Numbered from the stretch's first letter, positions 9,490 through 19,479 are shown. The stretch: 64,000 nt of DNA from Streptococcus mitis (GCF_000722705.1 NZ_JPFW01000007.1:310001-374000); one strand, 5' to 3'. The notes: a model not told the origin generated them from the sequence alone. Translations and numbers: made by a program.

Positions 9490-11292
9490 ATGGTATTACA
9501 AAGACATGAAATAAATGAAAAAGATACATGGGATCTATCAACGATTTACCCAACTGACCAGGCTTGGGAAGAAGCCTTAAAAGATTTAACAGAACAATTG
9601 GAGACAGTGGCCCAGTATGAAGGTCATCTCTTGGATAGTGCGGATAGCCTACTCGAAATTACTGAATTTTCTCTTGAGATGGAACGCCAAATGGAGAAGC
9701 TTTACGTTTATGCTCATATGAAAAATGACCAAGACACACGTGAAGCCAAGTATCAAGAGTACTACGCCAAGGCAATGACTCTCTACAGCCAGCTAGACCA
9801 AGCATTTTCATTTTATGAACCTGAATTTATGGAGATTAGTGAAAAGCAATATACTGACTTTTTAGAGACTCAACCAAAATTGCAGGTTTATCAACACTAT
9901 TTTGACAAGCTTTTGCAAGGCAAGGATCACGTTCTTTCACAACGTGAAGAAGAATTATTGGCTGGAGCTGGAGAAATCTTTGGTTCGGCGAGTGAAACCT
10001 TTGCTATTTTAGATAATGCAGATATCGTCTTTCCATTTGTTAAAGATGAAGATGGTAACGAAGTACAATTATCACATGGCGTTTATATGCGTTTGATGGA
10101 GTCTAAAAACCGTGAGGTGCGCCGTGGTGCCTATCAAGCTCTTTATGCGACTTATGAACAACTCCAACACACCTATGCCAAAACCTTGCAAACCAATGTT
10201 AAGGTGCAAAACTACCGTGCCAAAGTTCGCAACTACAAGAGTGCTCGTCATGCAGCCCTAGCGGCCAATTTTGTTCCAGAGAGTGTTTATGACAATTTGG
10301 TAGCAGCAGTTCGCAAGCATTTACCACTCTTGCATCGTTATCTTGAGCTTCGTTCAAAAATCTTGAGGATTTCAGACCTCAAGATGTACGATGTCTACAC
10401 ACCACTATCTTCAGTAGAATACAGCTTTACCTACGAGGAAGCCTTGAAAAAGGCAGAAGAGGCCTTGGAAGTCTTGGGTGAGGATTACTTGAGCCGTGTT
10501 AAACGGGCCTTTAGCGAGCGTTGGATTGATGTTTATGAAAATCAAGGCAAGCGTTCAGGTGCCTACTCTGGCGGTTCTTACGATACCAATGCCTTTATGC
10601 TCCTTAACTGGCAGGACAATCTAGACAATCTCTTTACTCTAGTTCATGAAACAGGTCACAGTATGCATTCCAGCTATACTCGCGAAACGCAGCCTTATGT
10701 TTACGGAGATTATTCTATCTTCTTGGCTGAGATTGCTTCAACTACCAATGAGAATATCTTGACGGAGAAATTATTGGAAGAAGTGGAAGACGATGCAACA
10801 CGCTTTGCTATTCTTAATAACTTCTTGGACGGTTTCCGTGGAACAGTTTTCCGACAAACTCAATTTGCTGAGTTTGAACACGCGATTCACCAAGCGGATC
10901 AAAATGGAGAAGTCTTGACCAGCGATTTCCTAAATAAACTCTACGCAGACTTGAACCAAGAGTATTATGGATTGAGCAAGGAAGACAATCCTGAAATCCA
11001 ATACGAGTGGGCTCGCATTCCACACTTCTACTATAACTACTATGTATATCAATATTCAACAGGTTTTGCAGCAGCCTCAGCCTTGGCTGAAAAGATTGTC
11101 CATGGTAGTCAAGAAGACCGTGACCGCTATATCGACTACCTCAAGGCAGGTAAGTCTGACTACCCACTCAATGTCATGAGAAAAGCTGGTGTTGATATGG
11201 AGAAGGAAGACTATCTCAACGATGCCTTTGCAGTCTTTGAACGTCGTTTAAATGAGTTTGAAGCCCTTGTTGAAAAATTGGGATTGGCATAA
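9490..11292 (+). CDS. pepF: Oligoendopeptidase F
   Basis: This 600-residue cytoplasmic M3-family zinc metallopeptidase cleaves peptides of roughly 7-17 residues. The HExxH motif is HETGH at residues 386-390, and the downstream glutamate ligand lies in EIASTTNE near 414-421. A GGAGG site precedes the ATG. With no terminator after coiA, some pepF transcription probably comes from the competence promoter. The adjoining methyltransferase gene starts one base after the stop. Confidence 0.94.
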   Translation: MVLQRHEINEKDTWDLSTIYPTDQAWEEALKDLTEQLETVAQYEGHLLDSADSLLEITEFSLEMERQMEKLYVYAHMKNDQDTREAKYQEYYAKAMTLYSQLDQAFSFYEPEFMEISEKQYTDFLETQPKLQVYQHYFDKLLQGKDHVLSQREEELLAGAGEIFGSASETFAILDNADIVFPFVKDEDGNEVQLSHGVYMRLMESKNREVRRGAYQALYATYEQLQHTYAKTLQTNVKVQNYRAKVRNYKSARHAALAANFVPESVYDNLVAAVRKHLPLLHRYLELRSKILRISDLKMYDVYTPLSSVEYSFTYEEALKKAEEALEVLGEDYLSRVKRAFSERWIDVYENQGKRSGAYSGGSYDTNAFMLLNWQDNLDNLFTLVHETGHSMHSSYTRETQPYVYGDYSIFLAEIASTTNENILTEKLLEEVEDDATRFAILNNFLDGFRGTVFRQTQFAEFEHAIHQADQNGEVLTSDFLNKLYADLNQEYYGLSKEDNPEIQYEWARIPHFYYNYYVYQYSTGFAAASALAEKIVHGSQEDRDRYIDYLKAGKSDYPLNVMRKAGVDMEKEDYLNDAFAVFERRLNEFEALVEKLGLA

Positions 11293-11293
11293 A

Positions 11294-12007
11294 ATGGTTG
11301 AATCGTATAGTAAAAACGCCAACCATAACATGCGACGTCCCGTTGTCAAAGAAGAAATTGTGGACTTGATGCGCCAGCGTCAAAAGCAAGTCACAGGTTC
11401 CCTGAAAGAATTGGAAGACTTTGCTCGTAAGGAAAATATTCCCATCATCCCCCATGAAACGGTTGCTTATTTTCGTTTTCTTATGGAAATCATGCAGCCT
11501 AAAAATATTCTGGAAATTGGGACGGCTATAGGTTTTTCAGCTCTTTTAATGGCGGAACATGCGCCAAATGCCAAGATTACAACCATTGATCGCAATCCAG
11601 AAATGATTGATTTTGCCAAGGAAAATTTTGGCCAGTTTGATAGTCGCAAACAAATCACACTCCTAGAAGGAGATGCGGTAGATGTCTTATCAACCCTGAC
11701 AGAGTCCTATGATTTCGTCTTTATGGATTCTGCTAAGTCTAAATACATCGTCTTTTTGCCAGAAATCCTCAAACATTTGGAAGTTGGCGGTGTGGTTGTC
11801 TTGGATGATATTTTCCAAGGTGGTGATGTTGCCAAGGACATTATGGAAGTCCGTCGAGGTCAGCGAACTATTTATCGAGGCCTTCAAAGACTATTTGATG
11901 CAACCTTAGACAATCCAGGACTCACCGCAACATTAGTCCCTCTGGGAGACGGTATTCTCATGCTTCGTAAAAATGTAGCAGATGTTCAATTGCCTGACAG
12001 CGAATGA
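11294..12007 (+). CDS. O-methyltransferase (class I, CCoAMT-like)
   Basis: This 237-residue protein has motif I as ILEIGTAIGFSALLMAEHA, an acidic ITTIDRNPEM strand and the metal-binding YDFVFMDSAKSKY segment typical of family 3 O-methyltransferases. The substrate is unknown; bacterial relatives include tRNA hydroxyuridine methyltransferases (TrmR). The ATG at 11294 is chosen because the in-frame extension lies inside pepF. No good ribosome-binding site is visible, so translation may be coupled to pepF termination. Confidence 0.82.
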   Translation: MVESYSKNANHNMRRPVVKEEIVDLMRQRQKQVTGSLKELEDFARKENIPIIPHETVAYFRFLMEIMQPKNILEIGTAIGFSALLMAEHAPNAKITTIDRNPEMIDFAKENFGQFDSRKQITLLEGDAVDVLSTLTESYDFVFMDSAKSKYIVFLPEILKHLEVGGVVVLDDIFQGGDVAKDIMEVRRGQRTIYRGLQRLFDATLDNPGLTATLVPLGDGILMLRKNVADVQLPDSE

Positions 12008-12008
12008 T

Positions 12009-12040
12009 TTTCAGAAAAATTTAAGAAAATATAGTAAAAT
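12009..12040 (+). promoter_or_regulatory. prsA promoter with CiaR-type direct repeat
   Basis: TTTCAG at 12009-12014 and TTTAAG at 12020-12025 are spaced by five bases, one mismatch from the CiaR consensus TTTAAG-N5-TTTAAG. A -10 box TAAAAT follows nine bases later at 12035-12040, and there is no good -35. This is the layout of CiaR-activated promoters, and ppmA/prsA is, as I recall, a member of the pneumococcal CiaR regulon. Confidence 0.7.
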
Positions 12041-12073
12041 AGATAGGGTAACACTTATCTTAAAGGAGTAGAC

Positions 12074-13012
12074 ATGAAGAAAAAACTATTGGCAGGTGCC
12101 ATTACACTATTATCAGTAGCAACATTAGCAGCTTGTTCGAAAGGTTCAGAAGGGGCAGACCTTATCAGCATGAAAGGGGATGTTATCACAGAACATCAAT
12201 TTTATGAGCAAGTGAAAAGCAATCCTTCAGCCCAACAAGTGTTGTTGAATTTGACCATTCAAAAAGTATTTGAGAAACAATACGGTTCAGAAGTAGATGA
12301 CAAAGAAGTCAATGACACGATTGCAGAAGAAGAAAAACAATACGGTGAGAACTACCAACGTGTCTTGTCACAAGCAGGCATGACTCTTGAAACACGTAAA
12401 GCTCAAATTCGTACAAGTAAATTAGTTGAGTTGGCAGTTAAGAAGGCAGCAGAAGCTGAATTGACAGATGATGCTTATAAGAAGGCCTTTGATGAATATA
12501 CTCCAGATGTAACGGCTCAAATCATTCGTCTTGATAATGAGGATAAAGCGAAAGAAGTCCTCGAAAAAGCTAAGGCAAGTGGTGCAGATTTCGCTCAATT
12601 AGCTAAAGATAACTCAACTGATGAGAAAACCAAAGCGAACGGTGGAGAAATCATTTTTGATTCAGCTTCAACAGAAGTACCAGAACAAGTTAAGAAAGCA
12701 GCTTTTGCTCTAGATGTGAATGGGGTTTCTGATGTAATCACAGCCGCTGGCACACAAGCCTATAGCAGCCAATATTACATTGTAAAACTCACTAAAAAAA
12801 CAGAAAAATCATCTAATATCGATGACTACAAAGAAAAATTAAAAACTGTTATCTTAACTAAAAAACAGAACGACGCGACATTTGTTCAAAGCATTATCGG
12901 AAAAGAATTGCAAGCAGCTAATATCAAGGTCAAAGACCAAGCCTTCCAAAATATCTTTACCCAATATATCGGTGGTGGAGATTCAAGCTCAAGTAGTTCA
13001 TCAAAAGAATAA
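12074..13012 (+). CDS. prsA: Foldase lipoprotein PrsA (PpmA, parvulin type)
   Basis: This 312-residue lipoprotein has a signal peptide with the lipobox LAAC, modified Cys at residue 21. A parvulin-type peptidyl-prolyl isomerase domain lies about residues 145-240 (AQIIRLDNEDKAKEV, FAQLAKDNSTDEKTKANGGE). It ends in a Ser-rich tail. PrsA proteins assist folding of exported proteins on the outer face of the membrane; pneumococcal PpmA is a surface antigen. It has its own promoter and terminator, and AAAGGAG precedes the ATG. Confidence 0.94.
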   Translation: MKKKLLAGAITLLSVATLAACSKGSEGADLISMKGDVITEHQFYEQVKSNPSAQQVLLNLTIQKVFEKQYGSEVDDKEVNDTIAEEEKQYGENYQRVLSQAGMTLETRKAQIRTSKLVELAVKKAAEAELTDDAYKKAFDEYTPDVTAQIIRLDNEDKAKEVLEKAKASGADFAQLAKDNSTDEKTKANGGEIIFDSASTEVPEQVKKAAFALDVNGVSDVITAAGTQAYSSQYYIVKLTKKTEKSSNIDDYKEKLKTVILTKKQNDATFVQSIIGKELQAANIKVKDQAFQNIFTQYIGGGDSSSSSSSKE

Positions 13013-13016
13013 AACA

Positions 13017-13041
13017 GAAAAGAGCCAAGTGCTCTTTTTCT
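13017..13041 (+). terminator. Terminator after prsA
   Basis: Hairpin AAAGAGC / GCTCTTT with a five-base loop, followed by a T run. Confidence 0.85.
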
Positions 13042-13093
13042 TATGAGAAAATCTTCTATCTTAAGGATAAGAGTTTTTTTCTTTCGGAAAAAA

Positions 13094-13102
13094 TGGTATA
13101 AT
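13094..13102 (+). promoter_or_regulatory. Extended -10 promoter for ftsW
   Basis: TGGTATAAT is a perfect extended -10 without a recognisable -35. It leaves a 5' leader of about 60 bases before the ftsW ATG. Confidence 0.7.
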
Positions 13103-13170
13103 AGCAATCAAAACTAGAAAATAAACGGAATTTGGGAATCATTTTTTGTTCTCATTAGATTGGTGATACT

Positions 13171-14394
13171 ATGAAGATTAGTAAAAGGCACCTATTAAAC
13201 TATTCTATCCTAGTTCCTTACTTACTTTTATCTATTTTGGGCTTGATTGTAGTCTATTCTACAACCAGTGCCATTCTAATCGAAGAAGGTAAAAGTGCCC
13301 TGCAATTGGTTCGAAGTCAGGGAATGTTTTGGGTGTTTAGTTTAATATTGATTGCCTTGATATATAAGCTAAAACTGAATTTTTTAAGAAAAGAACGACT
13401 TTTATTTATTGTTATGTTTATTGAGCTAATTCTCTTAGCTCTGGCTCGTATAATTGGTACGCCAGTCAATGGAGCCTATGGTTGGATTTCAGTAGGACCT
13501 TTGACCATTCAGCCTGCTGAGTATTTGAAGATTATTATCGTCTGGTACTTGGCTCAACGCTTTTCAAAACAACAGGATGAAATTGCTGTTTATGATTTCC
13601 AAGTTTTAACTCAAAATCAATGGATTCCTCGTGCTTTTAATGATTGGCGCTTTGTCCTCTTGGTAATGATAGGAAGTCTGGCTATTTTCCCAGATTTGGG
13701 GAATGCTACTATCCTAGCTTTGGTTGCCTTGATTATGTATACAGTTAGTGGGATTGCTCATCGTTGGTTTATAGCCTTTATCGGTCTTTTGTTTGGAGTT
13801 TCGGCCCTTTCCTTAACAGCTATTGATATGATAGGGGTTGATAAGTTTTCAAAAGTTCCAGTATTTGGATATGTGGCTAAACGTTTCAGCGCCTATTTTA
13901 ATCCCTTTGCTGATTTGGCAGGAGCTGGTCACCAACTCGCAAATTCCTATTTTGCCATGGTAAATGGTGGATGGTTTGGTCTAGGTTTAGGAAACTCAAT
14001 CGAAAAACGTGGCTATTTACCAGAAGCCCATACAGACTTTGTATTTTCAATTGTCATTGAAGAGTTTGGATTTGTGGGGGCCAGCTTGATTTTAGCCCTT
14101 GTCTTTTTCCTAATTTTGCGAATTATCCTAGTCGGTATTCGTGCTAAGAATCCCTTTAATTCCATGATGGCGATTGGAGTTGGAGGTATGATGTTGGTAC
14201 AGGTCTTTGTTAATATCGGTGGAATCTCTGGTATTATTCCTTCAACGGGAGTAACCTTCCCCTTCTTATCGCAAGGAGGGAATAGTCTCCTAGTCCTGTC
14301 TGTAGCCATTGCCTTTGTCTTAAATATTGATGCCAGTGAAAAACGTACCCAATTATATGAGGAGTTAGAAGCTCACTCATCACACTATATGTAG
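13171..14394 (+). CDS. ftsW: Septal peptidoglycan glycosyltransferase FtsW (SEDS family)
   Basis: This 407-residue polytopic membrane protein has about ten helices. SEDS signatures are visible: NGAYGWISVG near 100, the catalytic-loop region NSYFAMVNGGWFGLGLGNS near 258-276, and the C-terminal PSTGVTFPFLSQGG near 355-368. FtsW polymerises glycan strands at the division septum with its cognate PBP2x. The start at 13171 gives the usual family length. ppc follows 24 bases after the stop, as in pneumococcus. Confidence 0.93.
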   Translation: MKISKRHLLNYSILVPYLLLSILGLIVVYSTTSAILIEEGKSALQLVRSQGMFWVFSLILIALIYKLKLNFLRKERLLFIVMFIELILLALARIIGTPVNGAYGWISVGPLTIQPAEYLKIIIVWYLAQRFSKQQDEIAVYDFQVLTQNQWIPRAFNDWRFVLLVMIGSLAIFPDLGNATILALVALIMYTVSGIAHRWFIAFIGLLFGVSALSLTAIDMIGVDKFSKVPVFGYVAKRFSAYFNPFADLAGAGHQLANSYFAMVNGGWFGLGLGNSIEKRGYLPEAHTDFVFSIVIEEFGFVGASLILALVFFLILRIILVGIRAKNPFNSMMAIGVGGMMLVQVFVNIGGISGIIPSTGVTFPFLSQGGNSLLVLSVAIAFVLNIDASEKRTQLYEELEAHSSHYM

Positions 14395-14418
14395 AGCTGA
14401 GAGTGGAAAGGATTACTT

Positions 14419-17115
14419 ATGTCTCTTCAAAAATTAGAAAACTATAGTAATAAAGCTGTCGTGCAAGAAGAAGTATTGATTTTAACAGAATTGTTAGAAG
14501 ATATCACTAAAAATATGCTTGCCCCAGAGACTTTTAAAAAAATCATGCAGTTGAAAGAATTGTCAACTCAGGAAGATTATCAAGGTTTGAACCAATTGGT
14601 GACTAGTCTGACAAATGATGAAATGGCTTATATTTCACGCTATTTCTCTATCTTGCCTCTTTTGATTAATATTTCAGAAGACGTGGACTTGGCCTATGAA
14701 ATTAACCACCAAAATAATATCGATCAAGATTATCTTGGTAAATTGTCAGCAACAATCAAAATGGTTGCAGAAAAAGAAAATGCGGTTGAAATTCTAGAAC
14801 ACTTGAATGTTGTCCCTGTTTTGACAGCTCATCCAACACAAGTTCAACGTAAGAGTATGCTGGATTTGACCAACCATATCCATACCCTCTTGCGTAAGTA
14901 CCGTGATGTGAAGTTAGGCTTGATTAATAAGGAAAAATGGCATAATGACCTCCGTCGTTACATTGAGATTATCATGCAGACAGATATGATTCGTGAAAAG
15001 AAATTGAAAGTGACCAATGAAATCACGAATGTTATGGAATACTACAATAGTTCATTCTTGAAAGCTGTTCCTCATTTGACTGCTGAGTACAAGCGTCTGG
15101 CTAAAAAACATGGCTTAGAGTTGAAACATCCTAAACCAATTACCATGGGAATGTGGATTGGTGGAGACCGTGATGGGAATCCCTTTGTTACAGCAGATAC
15201 CTTGAAGAAATCTGCCATGACCCAGTGTGAAGTCATCATGAACTACTATGATGAAAAGATTTACCAACTTTATCGTGAGTTCTCTCTCTCAACTAGTATT
15301 GTCAATGTCAGCAAGCAAGTCAGAGAAATGGCTCGTCAATCTAAGGATAACTCAATTTATCGTGAAAAAGAGCTGTATCGTCGCGCTTTGTTTGATATTC
15401 AATCAAAAATCCAAGCAACAAAAGCTTATCTGATTGAGGATAAGGAAGTTGGAGCTCGCTATGAAACAGCCAATGATTTTTATAAGGACTTAGTTACTAT
15501 CCGTGATTCCCTCTTGGAAAACAAGGGTGAAGCACTGATTTCTGGTGATTTTGTTGAATTGATTCAGGCAGTTGAAATTTTTGGATTCTATTTGGCATCT
15601 ATTGACATGCGTCAAGATTCTAGTGTTCATGAGGCATGCGTAGCAGAACTCTTGAAATCAGCAGGAATTCATTCTCGTTATAGCGAACTAAGTGAAGAAG
15701 AAAAATGCCAGCTTCTCTTGAAAGAATTGGAGGAAGATCCACGCATTCTTTCTGCTACTCATGTTGAAAAATCAGAGTTACTTGAAAAAGAATTGGCCAT
15801 CTTTAAGGCTGCCCGTAATTTGAAAGATAAGTTGGGTGATGATGTTATTCGTCAGACCATTATTTCACATGCAACCAGCGTATCAGACATGTTGGAATTG
15901 GCTATCTTACTAAAAGAAGTAGGGTTAGTTGATAAAGAAAGAGCTCGTGTCCAAATCGTTCCTCTTTTTGAAACAATCGAGGACTTGGACCACTCAGAAG
16001 AAACCATGAGAGAATACCTTTCTCTTGCCCTTGCTAAGAAATGGATTGCTTCGCGCAATAATTATCAAGAAATCATGCTTGGCTATTCTGATAGTAATAA
16101 AGATGGTGGTTACTTATCATCATGCTGGACCCTCTACAAGGCTCAACAACAACTGACTGCCATTGGAGATGAATTTGGCGTTAAGGTTACCTTCTTCCAT
16201 GGTCGTGGTGGGACTGTCGGTCGTGGTGGTGGACCAACTTATGAAGCTATTACCTCTCAACCGCTTAAGTCTATCAAGGATCGTATCCGTTTGACGGAGC
16301 AGGGAGAAGTAATTGGCAATAAATACGGTAATAAAGATGCTGCCTATTATAACCTTGAAATGTTGGTTTCAGCAGCTATTAACCGCATGATTACTCAGTG
16401 GAAGAGTGATACTAATACCTCAAATCGCTATGAGGCTATTATGGATCAAGTAGTGGACCGTAGTTATGATATTTACCGAGACCTAGTCTTTGGGAATGAA
16501 CATTTTTACGATTATTTCTTTGAGTCAAGTCCTATTAAGGCTATTTCCAGCTTTAATATCGGTTCTCGTCCAGCTGCTCGTAAGACCATTACAGAAATCG
16601 GTGGTTTGCGTGCGATTCCTTGGGTCTTCTCATGGTCACAAAGTCGTGTTATGTTCCCTGGCTGGTATGGGGTAGGATCAAGCTTCAAGGAATTTATCGA
16701 TAAAAATCCAGAAAATATCGCTATCTTACGAGATATGTACCAAAATTGGCCTTTCTTCCAATCTCTCCTTTCAAATGTAGACATGGTCTTGTCAAAATCT
16801 AACATGAATATTGCTTTTGAATACGCTAAATTATGTGAAGATGATCAAGTGAAGGCTATTTATGATACTATTTTAGACGAATGGCAATTAACTAAAAATG
16901 TTATCCTAGAGATTGAAGGATATGACGAATTATTAGCTGAAAATCCATATCTGAAAGCAAGTTTGGATTATCGTATGCCTTACTTTAATATCCTTAACTA
17001 TATCCAGTTGGAATTGATTAAACGTCAACGTCGAGGAGAATTGTCAAGCGATCAAGAAAAATTAATCCATACAACCATCAACGGAATTGCGACAGGTTTG
17101 CGTAATTCAGGCTGA
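14419..17115 (+). CDS. ppc: Phosphoenolpyruvate carboxylase
   Basis: This 898-residue enzyme makes oxaloacetate from PEP and bicarbonate, supplying aspartate-family amino acids in an organism without a full TCA cycle. Catalytic motifs are intact: [13 protein letters not shown] (His near 139), [13 protein letters not shown] and the glycine loop [18 protein letters not shown] near 593-610. The C terminus is RNSG-like (GLRNSG), as in the family. AAAGGAT precedes the ATG. A terminator follows. Confidence 0.96.
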   Translation: MSLQKLENYSNKAVVQEEVLILTELLEDITKNMLAPETFKKIMQLKELSTQEDYQGLNQLVTSLTNDEMAYISRYFSILPLLINISEDVDLAYEINHQNNIDQDYLGKLSATIKMVAEKENAVEILEHLNVVPVLTAHPTQVQRKSMLDLTNHIHTLLRKYRDVKLGLINKEKWHNDLRRYIEIIMQTDMIREKKLKVTNEITNVMEYYNSSFLKAVPHLTAEYKRLAKKHGLELKHPKPITMGMWIGGDRDGNPFVTADTLKKSAMTQCEVIMNYYDEKIYQLYREFSLSTSIVNVSKQVREMARQSKDNSIYREKELYRRALFDIQSKIQATKAYLIEDKEVGARYETANDFYKDLVTIRDSLLENKGEALISGDFVELIQAVEIFGFYLASIDMRQDSSVHEACVAELLKSAGIHSRYSELSEEEKCQLLLKELEEDPRILSATHVEKSELLEKELAIFKAARNLKDKLGDDVIRQTIISHATSVSDMLELAILLKEVGLVDKERARVQIVPLFETIEDLDHSEETMREYLSLALAKKWIASRNNYQEIMLGYSDSNKDGGYLSSCWTLYKAQQQLTAIGDEFGVKVTFFHGRGGTVGRGGGPTYEAITSQPLKSIKDRIRLTEQGEVIGNKYGNKDAAYYNLEMLVSAAINRMITQWKSDTNTSNRYEAIMDQVVDRSYDIYRDLVFGNEHFYDYFFESSPIKAISSFNIGSRPAARKTITEIGGLRAIPWVFSWSQSRVMFPGWYGVGSSFKEFIDKNPENIAILRDMYQNWPFFQSLLSNVDMVLSKSNMNIAFEYAKLCEDDQVKAIYDTILDEWQLTKNVILEIEGYDELLAENPYLKASLDYRMPYFNILNYIQLELIKRQRRGELSSDQEKLIHTTINGIATGLRNSG

Positions 17116-17123
17116 TACCTATC

Positions 17124-17154
17124 AAACTTCCTCTTTTCTATAGGGGAAGTTTTT
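17124..17154 (+). terminator. Terminator after ppc
   Basis: Stem AACTTCC / GGAAGTT followed by a T run. Confidence 0.75.
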
Positions 17155-17183
17155 GAATATTTCAAAAAAATTCTCAAAGAGTC

Positions 17184-17211
17184 TTGACAAGTAGTTGAAA
17201 AATGATATAAT
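17184..17211 (+). promoter_or_regulatory. Sigma-A promoter of the T-box operon
   Basis: TTGACA and TATAAT are separated by 16 bases, with an extra TG one base before the -10 box. It is the strongest consensus promoter in the window. Transcription should start near 17218. Confidence 0.88.
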
Positions 17212-17221
17212 TTAACCATTC

Positions 17222-17455
17222 AGAAAAGTAATCATACAAACTTTTTAGAGAGTCTGTGGTAGCTGAAAACAGATAAGTGGCGATGATGAAAATTGGGCTG
17301 GATGTTATTTAGAATTTGAAATCATAAAAATTCGGTGAGCACACCTTACAGTGCATCTCGTTATTGCGAGACAGAGCGATAGGGAAATTCCCTATAATTG
17401 AGGTGGCACCGCGCATTGACGTCCTCACACAAGTTTTTTGTGTGAGGACTTTTTT
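17222..17455 (+). promoter_or_regulatory. T-box leader (probably tRNA-Trp responsive) with terminator
   Basis: The leader contains a stem I beginning AGAGAG at 17247 with its GGTAGCTGAAAACAG apical part. The conserved T-box sequence AGGTGGCACCGCG lies at 17401-17413. A strong terminator follows (stem GTCCTCACAC / GTGTGAGGAC, 17421-17449, then a T run). UGG triplets lie on the 3' side of stem I (AAATTGGGCTGGATG, about 17290-17303), consistent with a Trp specifier, but I cannot fix the specifier loop by eye. Uncharged tRNA should bind and permit transcription of the ABC transporter genes. Confidence 0.9.
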
Positions 17456-17468
17456 GATGGAGGTTAGT

Positions 17469-17504
17469 ATGAAAAGAAAACGATGGCGTCGCTTGTTTAG
17501 ATAA
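17469..17504 (+). CDS. Possible 11-residue cationic leader peptide
   Basis: The short ORF MKRKRWRRLFR with a TAA stop follows GATGGAGGTTAGT, a good ribosome-binding site. It sits between the T-box terminator and the transporter substrate-binding gene. Seven of 11 residues are Lys or Arg, and codon 6 is Trp. I do not recognise it. It could be a translated leader, a reinitiation device or chance. Confidence 0.35.
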   Translation: MKRKRWRRLFR

Positions 17505-17541
17505 GTGAAGTATTTTAAAGGAATTAAAAAGGAGAAATAGA

Positions 17542-18537
17542 ATGAAAAATAAACGTTTAATTGGAATTATCGCTGCATTAGCAGTTTTAGTAGCAGGAAG
17601 CTTGATTTACTCTTCAATGAATAAACCAGAAGCTAAGAACGAAAAGAAAGTTGCCAAAGTTGGTGTCCTTCAGTTTGTGAGTCATCCATCTCTTGACTTG
17701 ATTTATAAAGGGATTCAAGATGGACTTGCAGAAGAAGGTTATAAAGATGATCAGTTGAAGATCGACTTTATGAACTCAGAAGGTGACCAAAGTAAGGTTG
17801 CGACCATGAGTAAACAGTTGGTTGCAAATGGCAATGATCTTGTGGTTGGTATCGCAACACCAGCTGCCCAAGGTTTGGCTAGTGCAACAAAAGATCTACC
17901 TGTTATCATGGCTGCTATTACAGACCCAATCGGTGCGAACTTGGTTAAAGATTTGAAAAAACCAGGTGGCAACATTACAGGAGTGTCTGACCACAATCCA
18001 GCTCAACAGCAAGTTGAACTCATCAAGGCTCTAACACCAAATGTGAAAACAATCGGAGCCCTTTACTCAAGCAGCGAAGACAATTCAAAAACACAGGTAG
18101 AAGAATTTAAGGCTTATGCTGAAAAAGCAGGTTTGACAGTAGAAACATTTGCAGTTCCTTCAACAAATGAAATTGCTTCAACAGTCAACGTTATGACTAG
18201 CAAGGTTGATGCTATCTGGGTTCCAATTGATAACACTATTGCTTCAGCTTTCTCAACTGTTGTATCAAGCAACCAATCAGCTAAAAAACCAATCTATCCA
18301 AGTGCAACTGCCATGGTAGAAGCAGGTGGTTTGGCATCCGTTGTAGTTGACCAACATGATCTTGGTGTGGCAACAGGTAAAATGATTGCTCAAGTTTTGA
18401 AGGGTGCAAAACCAGCTGATACTCCAGTCAATGTCTTTTCAACAGGTAAGTCAGTGATCAACAAAAAATTGGCACAAGAGTTAGGTATTACTATTCCTGA
18501 GTCTGTTCTCAAAGAAGCAGGACAAGTGATTGAATAA
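17542..18537 (+). CDS. trpX: Tryptophan-type ABC transporter substrate-binding protein
   Basis: This 331-residue protein belongs to the ABC_sub_bind (DUF534) family and begins its mature domain KVGVLQFVSHPSLDLIYKG. It is the substrate-binding part of a system whose permease and ATPase follow. Control by an apparent Trp T-box supports tryptophan or a related compound as substrate. The N terminus has a hydrophobic segment (residues 5-26) but no lipobox cysteine, so it is probably held by an uncleaved anchor or released by signal peptidase I. AAAGGAG precedes the ATG. Confidence 0.83.
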   Translation: MKNKRLIGIIAALAVLVAGSLIYSSMNKPEAKNEKKVAKVGVLQFVSHPSLDLIYKGIQDGLAEEGYKDDQLKIDFMNSEGDQSKVATMSKQLVANGNDLVVGIATPAAQGLASATKDLPVIMAAITDPIGANLVKDLKKPGGNITGVSDHNPAQQQVELIKALTPNVKTIGALYSSSEDNSKTQVEEFKAYAEKAGLTVETFAVPSTNEIASTVNVMTSKVDAIWVPIDNTIASAFSTVVSSNQSAKKPIYPSATAMVEAGGLASVVVDQHDLGVATGKMIAQVLKGAKPADTPVNVFSTGKSVINKKLAQELGITIPESVLKEAGQVIE

Positions 18538-18544
18538 TCTGTAA

Positions 18545-18578
18545 TGGAGGAGTTGGGGACATCTCCTCCAATTTTTTA
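18545..18578 (+). terminator. Intra-operon terminator/attenuator
   Basis: Hairpin GGAGGAG / CTCCTCC with a ten-base loop and a following T run, directly after the substrate-binding gene. It probably lowers permease and ATPase expression relative to the binding protein and protects the upstream mRNA. Confidence 0.7.
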
Positions 18579-18612
18579 CAAAAGAAATCGTATAGAAAAG
18601 GTTAAGAAACAG

Positions 18613-19479
18613 ATGATATTATCTATTATTTCTCAAGGATTTGTCTGGGCTATTCTAGGTCTGGGAATCTTTATGACATTTAGGATTTTAAACTTTCCAG
18701 ATATGACGACAGAAGGTTCCTTCCCTCTTGGAGGAGCTGTTGCTGTCACTCTGATAACCAAAGGTGTAAATCCCTTTTTAGCGACACTTGTTGCTGTAGG
18801 AGCAGGTTGTTTGGCTGGAATGGCAGCAGGACTTCTTTATACAAAAGGGAAGATTCCAACCTTGCTATCAGGGATTTTGGTAATGACTTCTTGTCACTCT
18901 ATCATGCTCTTGATTATGGGACGTGCTAATTTAGGTTTGCTTGGAACCAAGCAAATTCAGGATGTCTTGCCTTTTGATTCAGACTTGAACCAACTCTTGA
19001 CAGGTCTTATCTTTGTCAGTCTTGTCATTGCTCTCATGCTCTTTTTCTTGGATACCAAACTAGGACAGGCCTATATTGCTACAGGTGACAATCCTGATAT
19101 GGCTAGAAGTTTTGGAATTCATACTGGACGCATGGAGCTCATGGGTTTGGTCTTATCAAATGGTGTGATTGCCCTTGCAGGAGCTCTCATTGCCCAGCAA
19201 GAAGGTTATGCCGATGTATCTCGAGGAATCGGGGTTATCGTTGTGGGGCTTGCAAGTTTGATTATTGGAGAAGTTATCTTCAAGAGTTTGAGCTTGGCAG
19301 AGCGCTTGGTTACCATCGTTGTCGGTTCTATCGCCTATCAATTCTTAGTATGGGCAGTTATCGCACTTGGCTTTAATACAAGTTACCTTCGTCTATATAG
19401 TGCAGTGATTTTAGCAGTCTGCCTCATGATTCCAACATTTAAGCAAACAATCTTGAAAGGAGCCAAGTTAAGTAAATGA
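18613..19479 (+). CDS. trpY: ABC transporter permease (TrpY-like)
   Basis: This 288-residue membrane protein has about eight hydrophobic helices and belongs to the branched-chain/ribose-type permease family (BPD_transp_2). Recognisable segments include NFPDMTTEGSFPLGGAVA near 28-45 and SRGIGVIVVGLASLIIGE near 206-223. The ATG at 18613 is chosen because an earlier in-frame start at 18544 would begin inside the terminator hairpin. The stop overlaps the ATPase start by four bases (ATGA). Confidence 0.85.
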   Translation: MILSIISQGFVWAILGLGIFMTFRILNFPDMTTEGSFPLGGAVAVTLITKGVNPFLATLVAVGAGCLAGMAAGLLYTKGKIPTLLSGILVMTSCHSIMLLIMGRANLGLLGTKQIQDVLPFDSDLNQLLTGLIFVSLVIALMLFFLDTKLGQAYIATGDNPDMARSFGIHTGRMELMGLVLSNGVIALAGALIAQQEGYADVSRGIGVIVVGLASLIIGEVIFKSLSLAERLVTIVVGSIAYQFLVWAVIALGFNTSYLRLYSAVILAVCLMIPTFKQTILKGAKLSK

